Below, in pieces: positions 63,231 through 64,000 of a stretch of DNA of 64,000 bases; within the stretch, counting starts at the first letter, position 1, and every line of letters starts with the position of its first letter. Made by a program: the position numbers and the translations under genes. Origin of the DNA: Pelagomonas calceolata (Eukaryota; Sar; Pelagophyceae; Pelagomonadales; Pelagomonadaceae). The notes under the pieces were generated by a model. That model did not search any database and was not told where the DNA came from. It worked only from the letters and a program-made list of their open reading frames with translations. Location: positions 372,001 through 436,000 of the forward strand of contig CAKKNE010000001.1 in the NCBI GenBank assembly GCA_918797485.1, written 5' to 3'.

Positions 63231-63999
63231 CTAAATAGACTTTAACCACGCCAGGTAATCCGCGTTCGCCTCGTCGGGGACGTCGTCGTGCGGCACGTGG
63301 CCCGCGTCGACGAGCGTCAGACTGACGCGCCCCTCGGCGGCGAGGCCCTGGAAGTAGCGCCCGCCCGTCCCGTCGAGGGGCGTGATCTGGTCGTTCCGCC
63401 CCCAGAGGCAGTGGATCGGGCACGTCACGGCGCCCATGACCTCGTCGGGCCGCGGGCCCGGGTCGCCCGACAGTATCTCCACGAACACGTCCAGCGCCGC
63501 GGGATCCTCGGCCGGCTCCAGCGTCGAATCGACAATGACCGCGTCGGCGCGCTCGCTGTTCGTATAGACCTGCTTGAGGACCGCCTCCACATTTTCTCTC
63601 GCGCGCACGCTGTCGAAGAGCGACCGCGCGAGCGGCTTGATGCCGAGCAGGAAGTCCAGCACCGCGAAGAAGACGGCCCCGACGGCCCGCGACGGCTCCG
63701 ACACCGCGGGGTCCGTCACCGCGAACTTCGAATTCATCCCGCCGGCGCAGTTATTCAGGATCAGGCCCTTGACCAACTCCGGTCGTTTGGCGGCGACGTC
63801 GAGGGAGACCAGCGACCCGATCGAGTTGCCGACCAGGATCGCCGGCTTCCCGCCCGCGTTCGCCTCGAGGAAGGCCGCGGCCTGTTGGCGCCAGCGGCCG
63901 ATGGAGTAGGGCCCCGGCGCCTTCTCCGAGAGTCCGAGACCGAGTAGATCCAGCCGGTGACACCTATATCCGGCCTGCGCCAGCGCCGGCGCGTTGTCT
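63231..63999 (-). CDS. Alpha/beta hydrolase (5' end outside window)
   Basis: The frame is open to the right edge; about 255 C-terminal residues are visible. 'LDLLGLGLSEKAPGPYSIGR' is the cap-preceding strand, GNSIGS is the nucleophile elbow (Ser), and 'CLWGRNDQITPLD' and 'LVDAGHVPHDD' give the acid and the His of the triad. The layout matches the plant and algal plastid hydrolases related to chlorophyll dephytylase and pheophytinase (epoxide-hydrolase-like group). 'PYSIGRWRQQAAAFLE' and 'LILNNCAGGMNSKF' support that group, but the substrate is not certain. Confidence 0.85.
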   Translation of the reverse strand, partial: DNAPALAQAGYRCHRLDLLGLGLSEKAPGPYSIGRWRQQAAAFLEANAGGKPAILVGNSIGSLVSLDVAAKRPELVKGLILNNCAGGMNSKFAVTDPAVSEPSRAVGAVFFAVLDFLLGIKPLARSLFDSVRARENVEAVLKQVYTNSERADAVIVDSTLEPAEDPAALDVFVEILSGDPGPRPDEVMGAVTCPIHCLWGRNDQITPLDGTGGRYFQGLAAEGRVSLTLVDAGHVPHDDVPDEANADYLAWLKSI

Positions 64000-64000
64000 C

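Noticed and set aside
1-63999. LTR elements, Polintons, viral capsid or polymerase genes, LINE reverse transcriptase
   Set aside because: No reverse transcriptase, integrase, transposase, capsid or polymerase motifs were seen in any frame inspected.

Overview
The window is nuclear DNA of a photosynthetic stramenopile, most likely a pelagophyte of the Aureococcus/Pelagomonas kind. The reasons are a fucoxanthin-chlorophyll a/c type light-harvesting protein (45841-46473), N-termini with an AFAP-like plastid-targeting motif (53996 gene, MATE transporter at 34758), very high GC with mostly intronless genes packed a few hundred bases apart on both strands, and a wholly eukaryotic gene set (gamma-tubulin complex, TRAPP, PLRG1, KIF-binding protein, mitochondrial carrier). 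The genus is inference. No tRNA, rRNA, CRISPR array, retroelement or virus-like element was recognised.

Layout. 0-9 kb: an SLC17-like MFS transporter cut by the left edge, an OTU-family deubiquitinase, a cysteine-rich protein, a GT8 glycosyltransferase, a U-box ligase and a PX-PH-CRAL-TRIO lipid-binding membrane protein. 9-20 kb: an internally duplicated membrane-anchored protein, a hypothetical, a GT90-like gene broken across frames, the tRNA methyltransferase TRM5, a HemW-like radical SAM protein, a second U-box protein and an MFS carrier. 20-28 kb: an ankyrin protein, the C-terminal part of an EML-type WD40 protein abutting eight copies of a 100-bp tandem repeat, an SCP2-plus-membrane protein, a VAT1-like reductase and KIF-binding protein. 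28-41 kb: a PurA-RRM fusion, an ankyrin protein, a GFA-domain protein, PLRG1, a MATE transporter, an SDN/REX exonuclease and two tandem paralogues ending in TPRs (one with SAM and kinase domains). 41.4-43.1 kb: a lower-GC gene-poor island with three decayed repeats. 43-64 kb: GCP2, the light-harvesting protein, a RING-H2 ligase, a cysteine-rich membrane protein, a DGAT2-like acyltransferase, a mitochondrial-type carrier, the 5-oxoprolinase subunit PxpA, a small plastid protein, a multi-pass membrane kinase, TRAPPC4, an IQ-repeat protein, an EF-hand protein and an alpha/beta hydrolase cut by the right edge.

The genes do not form a pathway; the order is ordinary for a compact eukaryote, with many head-to-head pairs sharing 250-600 bp promoters. 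Introns are few and short (61-152 nt), and five genes were joined across them by phase arithmetic. Signals that the gene list does not explain are: a 20-24 bp near-palindromic element found six times, always between genes and always in the same orientation as the gene downstream; a tandem duplication that carried along the last codons of the neighbouring exonuclease gene; the 100-bp array at a 5'-truncated WD40 gene; and short direct repeats at some intron boundaries, as expected of introner-like insertion.
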